The notes under the pieces: generated by a model
Seen by the model: only the letters and a program-made list of their open reading frames with translations
What the model was told of the DNA's origin: nothing
Database searches by the model: none
Program-made: the position numbers and the translations under genes
Shown here: positions 43,552 through 46,941 of the stretch, one piece after another
Position numbering within the stretch: the first letter of the stretch is position 1
Layout: each line of letters starts with the position of its first letter
NCBI GenBank assembly: GCA_027012135.1
Contig: JALUZF010000299.1
Coordinates: 1 to 46,941, forward strand
Direction of reading: 5' to 3'
DNA length: 46,941 bases
Source of the DNA: Gammaproteobacteria bacterium
GTDB lineage: Bacteria > Pseudomonadota > Gammaproteobacteria > GRL18

Positions 43552-45261
43552 CTATTTTTTCACTAATGGCATATCCGGTACATCAAAAACCACCGATTCA
43601 CCTTCTACCCGGGGATCGGAAGCCGCTTTTACCCCTCTGGAATAGTCCCAGGCAATAGCCTGCATATTACCGTAAACCGAATCCAGTACTGTGGTTTTAT
43701 GACCCATATGCTGTAATACCTGCAAGGTATCTTCTGAAAGGGCATCCGGCTCATAAAAAATGCTATCCGGCAGGTACTGATGATGGAAACGAGCACGGCT
43801 GACCCATTGCTGTGGCTCAAAATCCTCCTCCATGCTTAAAATACCCAGCAGCACCATGGTAATAATACGGCTGCCTCCCGGGGTACCAATCAGGGCCACA
43901 CCCTGTTCGGTTTCCACAATAGTGGGACTCATACTGGATAAGGGGCGCTTACCCGGTTCAATGGCATTGGCTTCTGCGCCGACCAGACCGTAAACATTAG
44001 GTGTGCCGGGGCGGGCTGAAAAATCATCCATTTCATCATTAAGCAAAACACCGGTTCCCCTGGCAGTAAAACAGGAGCCAAAAGGATAGTTAATACTCAT
44101 AGTGGCAGATACCATATTGCCCTGGGTATCTATAATGGAAAAATGGGTAGTATCCTGTCCTTCCGGCGCTTTAATAATACCCGGCAGGCGGTCACTGGGC
44201 GTGGCTTTGTCCAGCCGGATACCGGCAGCCAGACCCTGGGCATACCAGGGGTGAGTTAAACGCTTAACCGGTACCTTAACAAAATCACTGTCCCCCAGAT
44301 ATTCTGCCCGGTCCCGGTAGGCCCGGCGCATGGCTTCCACAATCAGATGCACCTTTTGAGCCTGATCCATAGACTGCAGATTATAATTCTGCAGGATCTG
44401 CAGTATACCGGCCAGCGCAATACCGCCAGATGAGGGCGGAGCTGCAGAAATAATCTGCATATCACGATAATTAAATATAATCGGCTGCCTTTCTTTAAGA
44501 CGATAGTTTTTCAGATCATCCAGCTGCCAGATCCCCTTTGCTTTTTTAACCGCATTAACCATTTTAATGGCGGTAAAACCCTGATAAAAATCCTTACCGC
44601 CGGTTCTGGCAATCTGCTTCAGGGTTTTTGCCAGATCGGTCTGTATAATCTTATAGCCAATTTCAGGCACCTGATTATTGTGCAGAAAAATTCTGGCGGA
44701 TTCCGGATAAGACTGCAGTATTGACAGACGAAACTGTGCCATTTTCTGATAATGTTCCATAACACTGAATCCCTGTTCAGCGTAGTGTATAGCCGGCTGT
44801 AAGACCTGCTCCAGCGGCAGTACCCCGTATTGTTCCGACAGGTGTACCATAGCAGCCACAGTACCAGGGATCCCTGCGGCCAGAGGTCCGTTGACAGAAC
44901 TATTAGCAATATAATTACCTGCACTGTCCAGATACATATCCCGGGTGGCTTTGGCCGGAGCCGTTTCACGCCCGTCCAGCATAATAGTTTTATTTTTTCC
45001 GGCATCCCGGATCAGCCAGAAACCGCCGCCGCCCAGACCGGAGCTGTACGGTTCCACCACGGCCAGTGCTGCCGTTACTGCCACCGCCGCATCAAAAGCG
45101 TTACCGCCCTGCAGCAGGATCTGTTTACCGGCTTCTGTCGCCAGTGGATGAGCCGATGCAATGGCAGCCTGTGGTGGTGTTTTAACTAGTTCAGCCTGTA
45201 CTGTCATTAAATACAGGCCGATAGTCGGTATAAGGAACAGCAGCAGATATTTTTTCAGCAT
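43552..45261 (-). CDS. ggt: Gamma-glutamyltransferase (Ggt)
   Basis: A 569-residue periplasmic Ntn-hydrolase. I start at the ATG at 45261, giving the signal peptide MLKKYLLLFLIPTIGLYL...; an in-frame ATG at 45312 adds 17 residues without a usable ribosome binding site. The self-processing and catalytic threonine is T371 in GQDTTHFS, and the family hallmarks GGGGFWLI, DGRETAPA and PLSSMSPT are present. It cleaves gamma-glutamyl bonds of glutathione, releasing cysteinylglycine, relevant to sulfur metabolism. Both halves are in one ORF as expected for a proenzyme. Confidence 0.95.
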   Translation of the reverse strand: MLKKYLLLFLIPTIGLYLMTVQAELVKTPPQAAIASAHPLATEAGKQILLQGGNAFDAAVAVTAALAVVEPYSSGLGGGGFWLIRDAGKNKTIMLDGRETAPAKATRDMYLDSAGNYIANSSVNGPLAAGIPGTVAAMVHLSEQYGVLPLEQVLQPAIHYAEQGFSVMEHYQKMAQFRLSILQSYPESARIFLHNNQVPEIGYKIIQTDLAKTLKQIARTGGKDFYQGFTAIKMVNAVKKAKGIWQLDDLKNYRLKERQPIIFNYRDMQIISAAPPSSGGIALAGILQILQNYNLQSMDQAQKVHLIVEAMRRAYRDRAEYLGDSDFVKVPVKRLTHPWYAQGLAAGIRLDKATPSDRLPGIIKAPEGQDTTHFSIIDTQGNMVSATMSINYPFGSCFTARGTGVLLNDEMDDFSARPGTPNVYGLVGAEANAIEPGKRPLSSMSPTIVETEQGVALIGTPGGSRIITMVLLGILSMEEDFEPQQWVSRARFHHQYLPDSIFYEPDALSEDTLQVLQHMGHKTTVLDSVYGNMQAIAWDYSRGVKAASDPRVEGESVVFDVPDMPLVKK

Positions 45262-45324
45262 TTTTTTCTCAATGTTTTTTTTAAAGAGAATGTAAAGTAT
45301 ACTCACAGGCATCCTTTCAGGCCA

Positions 45325-45366
45325 AAAAAAACCCCTTAAACTGATGTTTATTTAAGGGGTTTTTTT
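45325..45366. terminator. Bidirectional intrinsic terminator between ferredoxin and ggt
   Basis: A 16-bp stem (AAAAAAACCCCTTAAA with TTTAAGGGGTTTTTTT) surrounds a 10-base loop. T-runs occur on both strands. It ends the ferredoxin transcript on the minus strand. Confidence 0.93.
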
Positions 45367-45406
45367 ATAAGAATAAAACTTAAGCACAAGATAAATAAGG
45401 GGAAAT

Positions 45407-45679
<273 letters not shown>

Positions 45680-45858
45680 TTAATAATAAATAAGTTTGTA
45701 ACTGAAACAAGGCGTTGCAATGCCTGTGCTTCAGAGCGGTTACTGAACACTGGTTTTACCAGGTTCCCCCTCAATATCCCTTTCTCCGATATAAGACTTC
45801 CTATAAAGAGAAGCAAAGGAAATATGAACGCTGTCCACCCTGTCAGCGTGTCGATATA

Positions 45859-46868
<1,010 letters not shown>

Positions 46869-46941
46869 GTTTTTTCCGGCATCTATATTAACAGATACTT
46901 ATTTTACCTTGCCAAAGCAACGCATACCAGCATTAATTACA

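Noticed and set aside
43463..43645. 60-codon plus-strand ORF after the sigma-54 promoter
   Set aside because: It runs through the intrinsic terminator at 43515-43546 into the antisense of ggt and has no ribosome binding site.

Overview
This window looks like the chromosome of a sulfur- and hydrogen-oxidising, autotrophic gammaproteobacterium. The signs are the end of a form II RuBisCO gene followed by cbbQ and cbbO, a membrane-linked [NiFe] hydrogenase of the HynS-Isp1-Isp2-HynL type with a DsrC-family protein in the same operon, cytochromes c4 and c5 beside a System II (ResB/CcsA) cytochrome c maturation pair and DsbA, and heavy c-di-GMP signalling. Base composition is moderate and even, genes are tightly packed, and I see no phage, integrase, transposase, tRNA, rRNA or CRISPR array. 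I cannot name a genus from this alone.

Layout. 1-3400 (+): cbbM 3' end, cbbQ, cbbO (carbon fixation and RuBisCO activation). 3505-7087 (+): di-haem cytochrome c peroxidase closely followed by a membrane GGDEF-EAL protein, then a 209-bp palindromic MITE-like element and a histidine phosphatase. 7966-12856 (-): an overlapping chain of a diguanylate cyclase followed by cobU, cobT, cobC and cobS (assembly of the cobalamin nucleotide loop). 13011-18199 (-): dsbA, ccsA/resC, resB, cytochrome c4, cytochrome c5, with engB divergent (+). 19095-24214 (-): a BvgS-like hybrid kinase and an RpfG-like HD-GYP regulator. 24455-27156 (-): rhodanese-like protein, ArsB/NhaD-type permease, CBS-domain protein. 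27424-34834: a Wadjet/MksBEFG anti-plasmid condensin set; jetA-jetB-jetC are on the minus strand, a hopJ-like gene follows, and the nuclease gene jetD converges from the plus strand. 34976-35230 (+): a small secreted His-rich protein. 35261-41792 (-): the hydrogenase operon (protease, HupH-like, HynS, Isp1, Isp2, HynL, a helical unknown, a DsrC variant) with hypC divergent. 42314-46868 (-): SYLF protein, a long gene-poor stretch, gamma-glutamyltransferase, ferredoxin, coaD and a membrane protein.

Most notable points. (1) The DsrC variant in the hydrogenase operon, where Isp2 is itself a DsrK/HdrD-like protein, suggests a hydrogenase that exchanges electrons with a protein thiol/disulfide carrier. 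(2) The 569-bp gap at 42983-43551 holds a near-consensus sigma-54 promoter, a nested dyad at activator-site distance upstream, and an intrinsic terminator about 200 nt downstream with no convincing ORF between: a candidate sigma-54-dependent small RNA. (3) The Wadjet set has an unusual split arrangement. (4) A folded MITE-like element sits exactly between a stop codon and the next ribosome binding site. All functional claims are from reading the sequence; no database search was possible.
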